Source: Callaeas wilsoni
Lineage: Eukaryota; Chordata; Aves; Passeriformes; Callaeidae
DNA length: 64,000 nucleotides
Direction of reading: 5' to 3'
Assembly: GCA_013398955.1 (NCBI GenBank)
Contig: VWPU01004886.1
Location: 310,001-374,000, forward strand
In this document: positions 11,968-26,069 of the stretch, piece by piece
How positions within the stretch are numbered: the stretch's first letter is position 1
Layout: the number at the start of each line of letters is the position of its first letter
Made by a program: the position numbers and the translations under genes
Notes under the pieces: model-generated
What the model was told of the DNA's origin: nothing
The model's input: the letters and a program-made list of their open reading frames with translations, nothing else
Database searches by the model: none

Positions 11968-14900
11968 TTCCCATCACAATGGTACATACAATTGAAACAC
12001 CTAAAATGTGTTGCTCATGCTTATCTCCTTTTACTGCTCTCTCTCAAAGGTGACATAAGAGGTTTGTAAAGGCAAGGAGGTTTATGCCACAGAAAATACA
12101 TAGGGTGTATTGAATATGGCTTTACAAAATGAAACAATACTGCTTCTGCTGCCAAAAGCTATTCCATGCTCCAGAGGATATGGCCAAAAATGGTTATGAA
12201 TTCAAATTCAGATGGGATATTCTTCCTCCTTAGAAAACAATCTAGGCTGCAATACTTGCACGAGCATCTGCATGCGCTGAGGTAAATGTATGGCAAATGT
12301 ATACCAGATCATTGCTGCTTTTCATAATTCTGTCACAGCTGATGTCTACAGCTTTTACAATAATGGAATATAAGAACTTGGCTTATGCACACAACACTAA
12401 TGAGAAATTGGCTCACTGTAACATGAGAATGTCCTTCAATATTACAGCAATAACTTTCATATCTTAAGTTTCGCACTGTCTTTGCAGTCTCACCTTACGT
12501 AAGACTTAGAATAGCAAACACAATATGTAGAGTATTTATGTTAAATAGAAGTTTATTTATCCTTTTCTGTAAGTTGCCTCCTTCCTAAATCATTTTTTCA
12601 CACAGCAGATCCAATTAAACAAAAGTTTCTCTTTGAATATCCTGAATATTTTAATAATGTATTATCTCATCTACCCAACAAAAAAGCTCTTTAAGCAGCT
12701 GATTATATCCTTGCACTATGTGTTTCAATCTCTTGGATGGTACCCTCAACTTTCTTTAAAAAAGGTGATTTGCATGCACTACTAATCATTGATTTCTGAT
12801 TCATGGCTATTTGATATGAAGGCTTGAAAAAATTCAGCAGTGCTAAAGCTCGTGGCTTGTGTTGCATGTAATTTTAGCTTCAAAGTATTTTAAAAGCTGA
12901 CACCTTTATTACACTGAAAATGAAAAAGCACGGCCACAAGCCAAACTTTGATAATCTAAATCAAACTACTTTCCTACATCCAGGTTCCCTGAAAAACCAC
13001 TTTTCTTCTGATAAATGCCAAATCATATTTATCTCGAACAGATTTAGTAGTGATTCTATGTGCATATTACACCTCAATACCTCTACTGCATTTATTCCAG
13101 CATGTTAAACTCACCTCTTCACAAATACTCTCTACTGCTTGGTAGACGATGCCAAGATGATGCGGTAAATCAACACTGTGCTGTTTAGGCTTTTTATAAG
13201 AAGCAAAATTGCCAGAGAGGAAATGAGAGAAGAGATAGTCTCTCATGACCTGTCTTTTTTCCACTCTTAGAGGTGGGATAAGACTAGAAAATAAAGATGT
13301 GAAAAACAATTGATTTTCTATGTAAAGTGATAATTCAGCTCTTAATTGCACAAAAGTTTCTCAGCTCATGAAAACAACTCCCAGTTGACCACTCTGTTTC
13401 CAGGTCTTTCTCAATATTACTAGTATCAAGAATAATTTGGGGAGAATTTCTTCTATATTGGTACCTTGATTAATATTCTTGTGTGTAAATCTTCTGCAGG
13501 ACTCATAATTTATCGCATTTCACAAACATTTTATTAAGCTTTTAGAAATGTTGAGTTTTAATTTTTATTGTAGCTTCTTTTGCAAGATATGTTTTAAATC
13601 AATGGACCGTGCTTTTGCAGACTGAAACCTATGAATAGTTATGACAACGGAGAGACCAGCTTTAATCAGATTCAGAAGAAATACATATATTCCTGAATTT
13701 TGCTCTCTTGAGAAGAGTAACAGTAGCCTTAGATTAGAATGTCCATATTTTTTTTTCTCTAGGTCATCCATACTGTCTGTCAGATACAAAAAAATCCTTT
13801 TTCATCCAGAGTTTTCTAGTCAGAGTGTTAAGAACATTGATTCTTCCCTCAACTCTTGCCTTTTCAGAAATGCTTTGTTGTTTAGGATATTTTTCCCCCA
13901 CTTCATGTACTAAGCTGAGTGCATAATTAAGAGTTTTAGCCATTTGGAGCTTATGTGCATGTAAGGGAAATATTACTTGGTGACATGAAAATAATGTGTA
14001 TTTTATTCCTTGCGAGTATCGTCATTTCACAGGGTTTGATTTTGAGGCAGCAGCCAAGCAGAGCTCTGTAGTCACATGCAGAGATTAGGAAGGGAATATG
14101 AAGTTGCTGGCAAAATGGGTGAGCGAATTCCATGACTCTGCTCCACTTTGGTATGAGGGGACAGTGGTCCCAAACACTCTGAAATGCTAGTTCTGTAGTA
14201 GTGGTAGTGGTTCCTAGACCTCTTGACCAGCATTCATTTCTACAGCTGCCTGAAGTGTGTACTCAAACCTAACTACTATGTGTTTTTGTCACAACTTCCT
14301 TAGTGGTTAGAGTCTGCAGTGATTTTGTCCCTGATTGTGGTCTCTCTCTCAGTCCTTTCCGTTACGCTTAATTCGTGGAGGACAAGCTCTCCTGTGTCAA
14401 CAGCATTGCCTCATGAAGCATAATAATGACAGTTTAAATGTCAGCACTGTTAGTCATCGATGATTGTCTTAGGGTTTAAACTGAAATTTCTTACTTTTTA
14501 GCCACTCTGTTCAGAGGGAATGTTTACCAGCAGCAACGTATAATTGTGGAGCTTTGATCTTTGTTTAGAAATGTCTTTTTGAGTGTAGTGAAAACTCATC
14601 TATGCTGAGAAGGACATTAGAAGCTATTTCTGGAGTTAGACCAGGATTCTGAAGGTGAAAGGACACTTCTCCAGCTCTCTCAACGAGTCCTTGGGAAAGT
14701 TAAAAATAAGTCTTGCTGAAGAAAAATTGGCACTTGTTATTTGAGAAAATTTCTTTATTCCAGGAACTGCCTCATGTAGCAGAAATTTATTTACCATCTG
14801 TGTAGACTTGAAAAATTTTCCATCTTTCCAGATACACAACTGAAATAGCAACAGATTTTCCGTCCCAATGGTTTCCACCGACCTCCGTTTTAAGGGAGTG

Positions 14901-17900
14901 TTGTAAAAACTTATGAAAGTTTTGTGCTCTCCAAAGAGGGGTAGCTCAGTTAATAGACCATCTGTCAAACTCTGAGTTCTGATTGTGACCTCTAATAATG
15001 TCACCTTACTGTTGCTAAGGCATGTCCCTTGGGGGAGGGTAAGGAGGAGCTCACAGACCTAATAGTTGAAAATTTATTAGGTTTTTAAATTATAGTTCCA
15101 TTTTTAATTAATATTACAATACTGATTTTAAACAAAGTAGTCACTTGAGAAATTTATTTGCTTTGAGTACAGATGTACTTCCTTAATTTCACAGCTCTGC
15201 AACTGCAGTGGGAGAAAAAGTTTTTAGAAAAAGGTCCCACCACCAAAAATATCCCCACTGATTCTTGAAGTAACTCTAGTCCTTTAAAATATGAAGCAAC
15301 CTGTCTGCAAATCTGAATATCACGTCTGAGTATTCGTATGAATACACAGGCCAGAAAGCAGTGCTAACAATTCCTGGGAGACAGGAGAGAAAAGAGTTCA
15401 AGAACAGATGTCAGAGCTTAACTTTTGTTTGTTGCTTCTGCATTGATTTCTTTCTTTCATGTATTCTCTGGATACATTTTACTTTTGTTTTGATGCACAT
15501 CAAGAATCCTCAAGAACTTTGAGGGCTGATTCTTAGTTGATGCTTAGATGGATTTTTTGATCCCATGTACCAAAATATTATTTGTGTGATTAGCAAGATT
15601 GATGTTCAAGGCAGTTGTCAAAAGTTTCCTTTCAATTCAGAGGTCTCCTTCGCTGAAAAAATGAAAAGACCCTATCTACCATTCTTATTATAATTGAAGG
15701 GTGGTTCTGCCTCATTTATTTTTGCCTGCCATTCTGTTCAGGGTGTTTAATCCTAAACAGGCCTATCAAAGATGCTTTTGCTTTCATAATTCTGAGTCGT
15801 TGAGCTAGCAAAATTGTACAATATGTGATTTTTTTTTTTAAACTAAAAGTCTTACTGAATCCTTTAATCTGTCAATTCAAATCTGTATTTTAAACTTTTT
15901 CTATCTGTTTTGGATATCTGTATAACTTTTCTTTGACTGCATATGGTAAGGTAAGGTGTTGTTTCAGCAAAATCGTATAATTGTAAAAATGAACGGGTCT
16001 AAGTTTTAAGGCATTCTATATTCTTTCTTGCTGCTGCTAAATCATCTGCAATCCCAAAATGAGGAAATTACAATTTATATTATCAGCATTCAACTGAACG
16101 TTATTCAACAACCCGAACTTTAAAATGTGTCTTGCAGTTTCCAGGGAAGCAGAGGGTTTTAGCTGGGTTTGTGCTAGTGGGCTAAGGTATGACACGCACT
16201 GTCATATTTTAGTTTGGGCCAGGAGCACTCTTTTGAAGGAACTTTGCTGAGTGACATGATATAAAGCATGAGAGGTGAATGATATCAGATGGTGAGATTA
16301 AGTGTGCGCTCTCTGATTTGATAGCTGCAGGGCAGATTTGATACATCTAATGCATTGATTCACAAAGAAAAAATGTATTTTGGAATTTGGTAAATATTGC
16401 CTGCTAGAAGAATATAGGTTTCTATTTATAGAATATAGATTTAGCCCCTAAACAAACTAGGCAGTCTCTTGAGATTTTTATAGGTTTTGCTTTATCTATC
16501 TGAAATATATCAGATGTAATGTAAAACTAGTGAAGAATATTTTCCCCCTGTACTTGTGCTTTCTAGTTCTTTCACTAATTCCCAGTAGTCTTGTGGTAAT
16601 GTGTTCATTCTGTTAGCCAGCTGTTCAGCTCTCCATGAATGCATCCTCCTGATGTGCATTTCCCAGCATTTTACAAGTCAATGTCCTTTTCCACTTCAAT
16701 ATAAAACTTTTCTGAAAGCAAAACTGGGTACTGCTGGGAATCTACACAGAGAATCTAATGTAAACATAATCAAACTCAGTGAGGAGTGAAGAAATAGATA
16801 TTACACAGTATAAGTACTAAAATGCTTTTAATGTGTGTTTGAAATAGAAGTAGAGAGAAGACTGTCTTTTGTACTAGGGTTTTGGGTTATTTGGTTTGTG
16901 TTGGGGGTTTTCTTGTGTCTCTGACACAATTAGCTTTACTTTGCTCTTACTGCCTTCAGTAAAAGGAACTCTTTGGTTCCTTCTCTAGGCCCTTGGTAGT
17001 AGGACCCAATAGTAAAGCAAATAATATCCCCCACCACTGCCATTGATATTAACTTCAGTCTTTGGTAAGGACAGAGTTCTGAGCATTAAAGGTAAAGTTT
17101 GTCTGTACAGGGGGAATAGAAAGTGTACAAGCAGACTAAAACAGAATTAATTGATTTCTTCCCTCTTGGAACATGTTCTTCACCAAAAATGTCCTGCAGG
17201 ATTATTAAAGACCAAGTGTTAAGAGAGCTGAAAATAGGGATGGTTTTCTCCCTGGTACTGTCCCTGATTCTTCAAGACAAAAGAGTAATTTAGCAGCTAG
17301 AAATCAAGGTACCCTCTAGTCGTCCCAAGGCATTTGGGGTGGGTTATGTGGGGCTGTGCTAATCAAAAATGCAAAGGAAATGTTTGTGTACAAGGTATTT
17401 TAGGAATATTTATTTGTTTATTGTGAAGCCTAACATTTCATTCATTGGTATACAGCGCTTGGATTCAATTTGAAATTTAATTCTGTACAGAAAGGGAAAA
17501 AACTGTTGTGCATAGGACACTGTAATAGTATAGTGTTGTTTGTAGTGGGTATTTTGGATTTGGGCCATTTGTCTAATTTCAATTGCTCTTTCTTATTTAA
17601 CATCAACTGGGATTTACACCCAGGCCACAGTTTCAGCAAGCAGCAATTCAGGAAATGTGGACTGTGAGCTAACTCAGTAATGTATGAGGAGGCTCTGTGT
17701 CAAGAGGAATCTTTGGCATCTACTTGATAACACTGTTCATTCTCTACTTGAGTGGTTCCCATTACTCCATGACAAATAGTAAGATTTGTCTATCCTACCA
17801 TGACCAAAGCATAAAATGTTACCTTTCTCTGTGAGTCCCCATGTTGTATGCACATGTATTATGTGGCAGTGGTTTTTCGATCATTTTTGGCAGTATGTGG

Positions 17901-17909
17901 AACAGTTGT

Positions 17910-17960
17910 TTTGTAATTATATAGCTTTGTAATTATACAGCTTTTGTAATTATATAGCTT
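17910..17960 (+). repeat. Three-copy tandem repeat, 16-17 bp unit
   Basis: The unit TTTGTAATTATATAGC occurs three times in tandem, with one T-to-C change in the middle copy and a one-base spacer difference. Confidence 0.85.
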
Positions 17961-18556
17961 CACGTGTTCTGTAGGGAAATAAGATAAGTACTCATTTATT
18001 CTAGTTTATTCTGTCCTGTATAAATGATCTCGATCTGTGTATTATTTGTATTTTAAAAAGCAGCATAAGAAATAATCTTTGTAGAAGTATTTGTTAAAAA
18101 CAGTATATAATATTTATTATATAATCTCCAGTAAACACCCTGAATTTTTTGATTTCTTGTTTAGGGAATATAACCAAAATTTAGCAATCTGGGAGAAGAG
18201 TTCCTGATAACACTATCAGTGCAAGCATGAATTAATAAAACCAGAGGAATTGCATATTCTCAGTCAAAGGCAGAGCTGGTGGTAGGATTTGGAAGTTCCT
18301 TGAATTCCAATATTCAATAAGCTTTGAGAACATAGCATTCAAGCAAAATGATTATGTTATTATCATATATACTTTAAATAGTCAGTAGAATAATATTTAA
18401 TATGTAACTTATAAAAGGAATATCTCAGTTGAAATAATATAATATACAGAAACTATCAGAAGGACAGTAAAAAGATAGTTTGGATGTGTTCTGGAGATTT
18501 TTTTGCAAGCTTCAGCCTATTGACTGGCCTTTTGTAGTCTGAAACTTAGGTCCTGA

Positions 18557-19316
18557 AGCTGGGCGAGGGCAATCACAAGCAATCACAGTCTGGGCAGAGA
18601 ATGGATCAAGACCAGCCCTGAGGAGAAGGACTTAGGAGTGTTGGTGGATAAGAAGCGCAACATGAGCCAGCAATGAGCGCTTGCAGCCCAGAAAGCCAAC
18701 TGTGTCCTGAGCTGCATCAAAGGCAGTGTGACCAGCAGGGCAAGGGAGGAGATTCTCCCCCTCCACTGCACTCCCAAGATGTCTACCAGGAGTACTGCAT
18801 CCAGCTCTGGATGAAGCATAAGTACTCTCCAACATAAGAAGGACATGGACCCACTGGAGCATGTCCAGAGGAAGACAAGAAAATTCTCAGAGGGCTGAAA
18901 CACCTGCTGTGAAGAAAGGCTGAGAGAGCTGGGGTTGTTCAGCCTGCAGAAGAGAAGGCACCATGGAGACCATGTAGCATCCTTCCAGTACTCGAAGGGG
19001 ATATACAGGGAAGATGGAGAAAGATATTTTACAAGAACATGTCGTGATAGTACAAGGGGAGTGGATTTAAATTGGAAGAGTGTAGGTTTAGATTGGACGT
19101 TAGGAAGAAATTCTTTAATGTAAGTGTGATGAGGTACTGGAACAGGTTGCCCAGAGAGACTGTGGACTCCCCACCCCTGGAGGTGTTCAAGGTGAGGTTG
19201 GATGGGGTTTTGAGCCTGTTCTAGTGGAAGGTGTCCGTGCCCATGGCAAGGGAGGTGGAACTAGATGATCCTTAAGGTCCCTTCCAAACCAAACCATTCT
19301 ATGATTCTATGATATG
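18557..19316 (+). mobile_element. CR1 LINE, 5'-truncated, sense strand
   Basis: About 760 nt matches the 3' part of avian CR1. The 5' portion corresponds to the end of ORF2, with recognisable phrases such as GAGGAGAAGGACTTAGGAGT, GGCTGAGAGAGCTGGGG and CTGGAACAGGTTGCCCAGAG. A local frame around 18935-19120 still reads FQYSKGIY, YFTR and LDWTLGR, equivalents of the ORF2 C-terminus. It ends with CCATTCTATGATTCTATGAT, the CR1 3' octamers. Internal frameshifts and stops show that it is dead. 5' truncation is normal for LINE insertion. This is the best-preserved mobile element in the window. Confidence 0.93.
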
Positions 19317-19720
19317 ATCTTTTAAGAGTGCTTTGATTACTTCCACTTTTTCCAGATATTTAAAGAGAATTGTCTTAGCAGTTGCTGGAGCCTTCCACAT
19401 TTCCTTTCTTTCACAGAGAGTCAGAAAATATGCTTGCTAGGTAGTGATGGAGATATTTCATATGGGTTGTATCTAATGTCAAATGAACCACCTCATCCAG
19501 GACAGGATATGACTATCCAACATAGCGGCACAAAAGCTAGGTGTATTGGTGAGAAGGATACAGACAGAAAAATTACAAATCTGGAATGGTGCCCATTTTT
19601 TGTCTACTACCGTACCTTGACCATTCACATCAACATAAGTCATACAGAAGAATCCTATTCTTTGTCACTTGGTGGATTCATTGGGTATGACAATTGCTCT
19701 ACAATCTTTTTATAAACAGT

Positions 19721-19866
19721 AAAACGGTTTTGTGACTATGACAATATATACTGATAGAAGAACAGAGAAAAAATTATTAAGAAGGAACAGGTCTCCAGCA
19801 TAAACAAGTAAAAGTTTCATGACTATGACAATATATATTGATAAAAAGACAAAAAAATTATTAAGA
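19721..19866 (+). repeat. Imperfect direct duplication, ~87 bp period
   Basis: Two copies of a block beginning TGACTATGACAATATATA and ending ATTATTAAGAA lie at 19733-19783 and 19820-19866. They are preceded by similar AAAA..GTTT flanks. The second copy has small deletions. It looks like an old local tandem duplication just downstream of the CR1 copy. Confidence 0.8.
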
Positions 19867-22042
19867 ATGATCTTAAAATTTTATTTAAATGAACTGCCTC
19901 ATGTGAGCCAGAGCTCCTAAAATTAGGCAGTCTTTGCTAAAGTACACTGCAATGGAATTTACTAACCGGAAAGATAATGCTTGTTCCTTGAAAGAAGAAC
20001 TCAAAAGATTTGATAATTAGCTCTCAGAGGACTCCACTGGTTATTTTACAGCTGTGGAAAAAACAGTAGAGACCTATTTATTGACCTAGCTATCTGATAA
20101 ATCAGAAAGAGATCAGTGTCATGGAATCTTTTTGAACAGGCCTCCTCCTGACACTGGGAAAGATCCAGATGAGGTCAAAACCCTCAGCTTCCTGTCTCAG
20201 AAAGGAAAAGGAGAAAAAAAATCTGATAAATATAAAGCTACACAGAGTTGCCTTGGAAATTTCTAGAGCTAAAGAGAGCAGGGGAAAACATAAAAAATCC
20301 CCAACCCTCTCTTGTTAAATGTAGCAAGACAATACATGCATTCAATAAATACAAAAAAACTCTTTCTGATTTACATTTTTTCCAATTTGATTGAACTGTC
20401 AGAACTGGAACATGGAAACCAGTAATGACACATCCCCAGCAGACAAAACCGTAACAAACAGAGTCATTACCCCACTGATCAGAGCATTAAATACACTTTC
20501 AAATGTTACCACTCCAGAAGTGGATCAGAGAAACAGGGTTCGAAACAGAGGGGTACTCAGCACTGTTGCTTAGGTCAAGTTCTGCTTTATCTTTGGGAAA
20601 ATACTTACCTTGCCTGTCATTTTCACATCTTTAAAATGGAGTTAATATTTTCCCTTGTCATGCATAATGCAAGTTTAGCTGTATTAAAGATGCACTGAAA
20701 TGTTGTAATGAGAACTTTGCAATTACCTGAGATACATAGATGAAAATTTCCCAGGAGCCTTAAAATCTTTTAGAACTGCAATATTGCTCCTACTTGTTGC
20801 ACTTCCTTCTATTCTGTATTAAACCTGATGGTTTGTTCCCAGTGAGGACAAGTCTCCTGTTTTCACAGTACCTGTGTTTTAAAATCAGATTTAGATGGAA
20901 TTAAGCAGTTCAATGTAAAATATCTTAAAGCTGTTCCCTTACTCATTTGCATATGCTTTCTGTCTCTCTGAGGTCTTCATACAGTAGCTTGAGAAAACTG
21001 CATTTTCCAACCATTTTCTGTCATTCTCTGTAAGCAACTGTTCCTTTCAGCTCTCTATTTGTCTCTCTTCAGGAATAATATGAATACTCAGCCTCTTTTA
21101 AGGGTGGATTAATATGACAATTCAACTTAATTGCACATTGAGAGGTATTTATCTTCTTAAGCATAAACATCTGCAGAGCAACTGTGGCCTGGATATGAGA
21201 AAAATAAACTCTCAGAATGAAAAGACTTCTCCTGTTTGCCCTGGGTGACACACGTAGCAGAAGGATGGAAACCAGATTGGTGAAATTCTAATTTTGTTTC
21301 TAGCAAAACCTGGGTTATTTAATAGGTCCTCAGATTTTACCTACAATCATCAAGTTGCCTAAGCCTGATAATAAAATCTATTATCTCATTTTTAAACAAA
21401 GAGCCAAATTGTATTTTGCTCATGTTAATAAACTCACTGACTTAATGAAACAGCCTTATTGTCATTTATGACTCACATTGTTAAAAGTCAGAGGAAGCAG
21501 GACTTAACTAAAGCAGTCCTGGAACCGCCGTTTATATTTTATTGGAAATTCTATAACAATTATGATTTTTTCTCTTTCCCCTATGCAGAAGGACTTGTTT
21601 GATAACAGTAACATTTGTTTCAACATTAAGTTTCTGTACAGGAAGAAATACTTTTAGATTAAAAATGTCCTATTCTTCAAAATAAGCAATCACCAGTCCA
21701 GCACCACTCACCATCAGATGCTTTGAATGCACTTGAAGTCCACGGTGTTGTCAGTGCAGTTCTTCCTTGGAGAAGCCAGCTGGTGGTTGCTAGAAATTCA
21801 CTACAGCTGGTCTCAGCACTGGCCGTGGCCTCAGTCAGGTCCTTTCTCCAGACATGTATTTCTGCTATGTGTTTCTGAGACTGTAGTTTCACTCTTTTGG
21901 CCTCACTAGTGAATCAGTAGCCAGAGTTTTCATGTGTTTCCTTCTTCCCATGAGCTGATTTTGTCATGGTGTGTCTTGTGTTAAGTTAGTAAAAGTTGGC
22001 ATACACCACAGATAAATATCAAGCCAAATAACCTGATATTAA

Positions 22043-22063
22043 ATACATACATACATATATATA

Positions 22064-22102
<39 letters not shown>

Positions 22103-22104
22103 AA
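22043..22104 (+). repeat. Compound (ATAC)n(TA)n(TG)n(TA)n microsatellite
   Basis: The tract moves through ATAC, AT, GT and TA dinucleotide phases over about 60 bp. It is likely length-polymorphic. Confidence 0.9.
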
Positions 22105-25100
22105 ATAGTGTAGGGTTGGTAATTCTTCAGTTCTACTGCGATAATGCAGGCATACCTCATGAGATAATGCTTGATTAAATTCGGGGGAAAAAACGTACTG
22201 GAGTACACTTGAACACTCTCAAGCTGGTTATCTCAAGTTCACTAATAGAAACATTTTGATTGTATGAGGACATAGGCTAATCTGTGCCAGCTGTTCTGTA
22301 GTTAACTAGTCTGAAAGTCTCATTCTCCCTTCTCAAGCTTTTTTTTGCTCTGCAGACATATTTCATGCAAAAGCTATGCTGACCTTTAGGATGTTTTATG
22401 TTTTTGTCACAAAATATGGTGACAGTGCTTATTTCTTTTAATATTAGGAAACCTCACATCTAAAAAGGTTTTGTAAAAGTGTAGCAAATGTCTAGTTATT
22501 TCTAGCTTTGGGAAGGGTAAATAACCATAACAGCTCTATGGTTGTTGTATATAGGGGAATATAAGGAAAGTATTAAGATAGTAATTTTAGAGTTTCATTA
22601 TACAGAAAAGAAGTACTATTTTTAGAGAAGTTAGTAAAGTTTCAATCAAGAATGTATCCATTTCTTTAATTCCTCACCATATTTACCAGAGATGATGGCT
22701 ATTGTTTACTTTATGGACACACTCAGAAATAATAGGTATAGAAAAAGTATTGCTCTGCTGACTTATGCAATTTTCAAAGATCCAACCAGTAGATATTCTT
22801 TTCACAAAAATGTACAATGCTATTTTTGCACTTTTAAGTACAGAGTGTGAGATATATGTACATATATGTTTGAGAAAAAAAATCTGTTCAGGAAATATCT
22901 CATTACCAAAAGTCACTATGTTGCACTGGGAATATTCTAATATTCATATTTCTGAAGTATAAATCATAGTAAAATCAGTAGGATTTTAATCCAGAAAAGC
23001 AAGGGATTGATTCTAAAATTAAGACGGGCATTTCAGCTTGTTATCAACAAAACATTATTTTATGATAAAGGAAAATAAAGCTAAAAAAATATATAACTTC
23101 TTCCATTTAGGGCAGATTTTTAAACAAATATGTATGTGCCATTCTATGGTGGCTTTATAACTTCTTTTGAGGGCATGTTATTGTTACTGCATCATGTCTT
23201 CTTTTCTGTATATGGAAGCAGACAGTGATATACCCTAGGCTGACTATTGCATAGCTTCTAAAGGGAATGAGTCACCTGGAAAAATCCAGCTGAAATAAAA
23301 GTGTGCAAACTTCATTTTTGTTTTGCTTTAAAAAAGCTTAATAATTAAAATGGCATGCGCTTGTGCATGTTAAGATACTGAAAAACTTAGAACAATCAGA
23401 CATTTCCATGCAGGTATGATTATAAATGCAAAGTATTATTCAGAATTTGACATTTATGGATATATGAGCATAACATTTTGCTTAAAATATTTGATATTTA
23501 AAGTGTACTTTACTGCAATCCACCTAAAATGGAAATGCAAATATGCAGATGGGAAACTCTAAGGCATACAGGCTGCTTCCTACTCCATGATAATTCTTCA
23601 TTATTTTTTGGTAATTCAGTTTAGCAACATGCACTGAATCAGTTCTACAGATAGCTGTTGTATGCATCTGATCATGATAGTGTCTCCATTGTCAGTACCT
23701 AGATTCCACCACCCTGGATTTAATTCACTAGATCATATTCAGAGACTAGTGGCACTGATTTCAGTAGCACTAATTGGGAGGAAATGGCAAGCAACTTATT
23801 TTATTCTGGTAACTTGACGGGTTAAACTACTGAAAATGCAATTCAAACAAAAGCTGATTTGTGAAAATCAGATCAGGCTAACTTCTGGGCTTTTAAATCT
23901 CACTTCATAGTTACAGCAAAAAATTTGATCATTTTATCTTCTGCTGCTTCTTACACTTTAATCTTCTAAGATCAATTAGGGTATCATACTCTTAACTTAA
24001 ATAATTAAGGGCCAGGAGACATAGTCCTTAATTTTACTGGTAAACCCAGAATTACAATAGTTTCACCACATTTAGCACCAGTCTCTAAATGCATTCAATT
24101 TCTATAGTGCCATCATTTTTATTTAATGGTAACACCATATAGGCCCACCAATGATCCAAAACTGTAACATTATTAATCCTCGGAAGCTATATATTTGGAT
24201 TTCAAAGAGGTGGTAGAGGCCTTCCCATGATGCTCATAAACAGTAGGAGAAAATATTTTTACATCCTTTACTTCCATCAGTTCTAACATCTACTATAATC
24301 TGTCCCATCCTTTTGCAGTTACAGATTACAGCAACTTTTGCACTGTTTGAGATGTAAGTAATACTGCAGAGGCCTAAGTTTTTCACGAAATATCCTGGTC
24401 ACTGACCTAATTGAACACATGCCTTTCTACTGTTTTACTCACTGATTCTCCACTCAGTTTTTAATCAGCTGAGGATTAAATCAGACACTGACTTCAGAAC
24501 ACAAGAGATATGACTGACTCAGTAGGTCTATCCTGCACATCGAACATGACAAGAGTCTTCCTCCTGTGCCCACAGTGCCCATGTTTATACCCGGTCCAGC
24601 TGACTCATCTATGGACAGTGCTGATCACCCTGTCCTTCTTATAGTCTCCATGTTTCTCTGAGTCCTGTGGTTGCCTTTGCAAAGTGGCAGATCTTCTCAG
24701 AACAACCCAATTTTTCTGCTTAAATCTTTCTGCAATTAAATCATGAATCATGAAATGATTAATAAACCACAAATGTCAGTAATACTCTCAATGACACCAT
24801 ACAGACTTTTCCAAGAGCATATAACTCAAAGAGTCAAGGAGGCAAAGTCAAAATAGACTTAGAAACAAGATTTTCTTTCAGCTCTCTTGAAAAAACATGC
24901 TCTCAAAATTTTGAGATTTTGATAGTAATATGCTTCAGGAAAAAATTATTTTGCAGAAATTCACTTTTGTATTTCAAACTTAAGGAACTGAAAGGAAACT
25001 TCATTGTGCAGTTCTCCTTACATTTGGGATCTCTTCCTTAAAAAGGGGAATACTGTTGTGGAATTCACTTGAGGGTAGGAAGGTTGAATTAGAAAGCCAC

Positions 25101-25928
25101 GATTTGTGATCATTGTCTATTAGTCTTAGAGCTTTTACAGCCTGTGTTTCTCCTAGCCCAACTGGCCCTTCAGCCAGAATATTTGGATCATTAAGGATTT
25201 GTTCAGTCAGGTGGGCTCATTTCAGTATGGGATGGTTACGATTTTTTCTACTGGCCTGAAACATGGATGAATTACATAATGGGCCAGCTAGAATTTCTGA
25301 AAATGCTTGAAAAAAAAAAAACCTTTATTTATTTACTTCTCTTGTGTTGAACTGTTGATGTGCCTTTCATGCCATTAAGAGATGGCAATCATACCATACT
25401 GAGTTTCCCAAACAGATACAATTAAATCCAGATGAATAAATTTCCTCTGCAACATATTCACATATTCAAGCTAACGTTCTTACTGGATACCTAGTCAAAA
25501 TGGTAATGTTCACTGTTTTTAAAATATCCCTCACATGTCATGTTCATATCTGAGCATTTTAACACTTCATTGATGACAGGAAACTTCAGGCAACTTGAGA
25601 AGAATAACAGAAAGCCCAAAATCATTAATTTTATATTCTTTTTTATCTTCCTGTCTTGAATGCTATTTTCTATTAGGCCTTATAAAATTGTGTTTATCTC
25701 AGTAACTATTTTGGAGAAGAGTTTGGAATTGAATCAAAGTTTGTTGAAGATTAGTAAAAATATGTGATTTAATCCTGGCCCAGATGTTTGTCCTTTTTAC
25801 TCTATCGCCTCTTTGTGATAACTCTTGAACTCAAACCTCCTATTTGGCTTGGTAAAGTCACACTTTGAAATAACATTGACTTCTGAATCTATATGCCCAT
25901 CTTTTATATACCCGTATAAGTAGTGTTT

Positions 25929-25973
25929 ATATATATATATATGTTTGTGTGTCTGTGTGGGTGTGTGTGTGCA
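25929..25973 (+). repeat. (TA)n(TG)n microsatellite
   Basis: About seven TA units are followed by an interrupted TG run (TGTGTGTCTGTGTGGGTGTGTGTGTG). Confidence 0.85.
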
Positions 25974-26069
25974 TCTCCTGCTGTGCTGTGGGCATATTTA
26001 CAATATAAATATGTTGGTTGTTAGTCAAAACTACAACTTGTAACCAACCTCACCTGCCATTCAAATTGC

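Noticed and set aside
14160..14180. hAT-like terminal motif CAGTGGTCCCAAAC
   Set aside because: No matching inverted terminal repeat or target-site duplication was found nearby.
14938..14995. tRNA-like GGGGTAGCTCAGTTAATAGA (A-box resemblance)
   Set aside because: No B box (GGTTCGANTCC) follows at the right distance and no acceptor stem can be formed.
14636..15004. 122-codon minus-strand frame
   Set aside because: It begins with GTG and has no ATG near the start, no recognised family and no splice context. Frames of this length arise by chance several times in this window.
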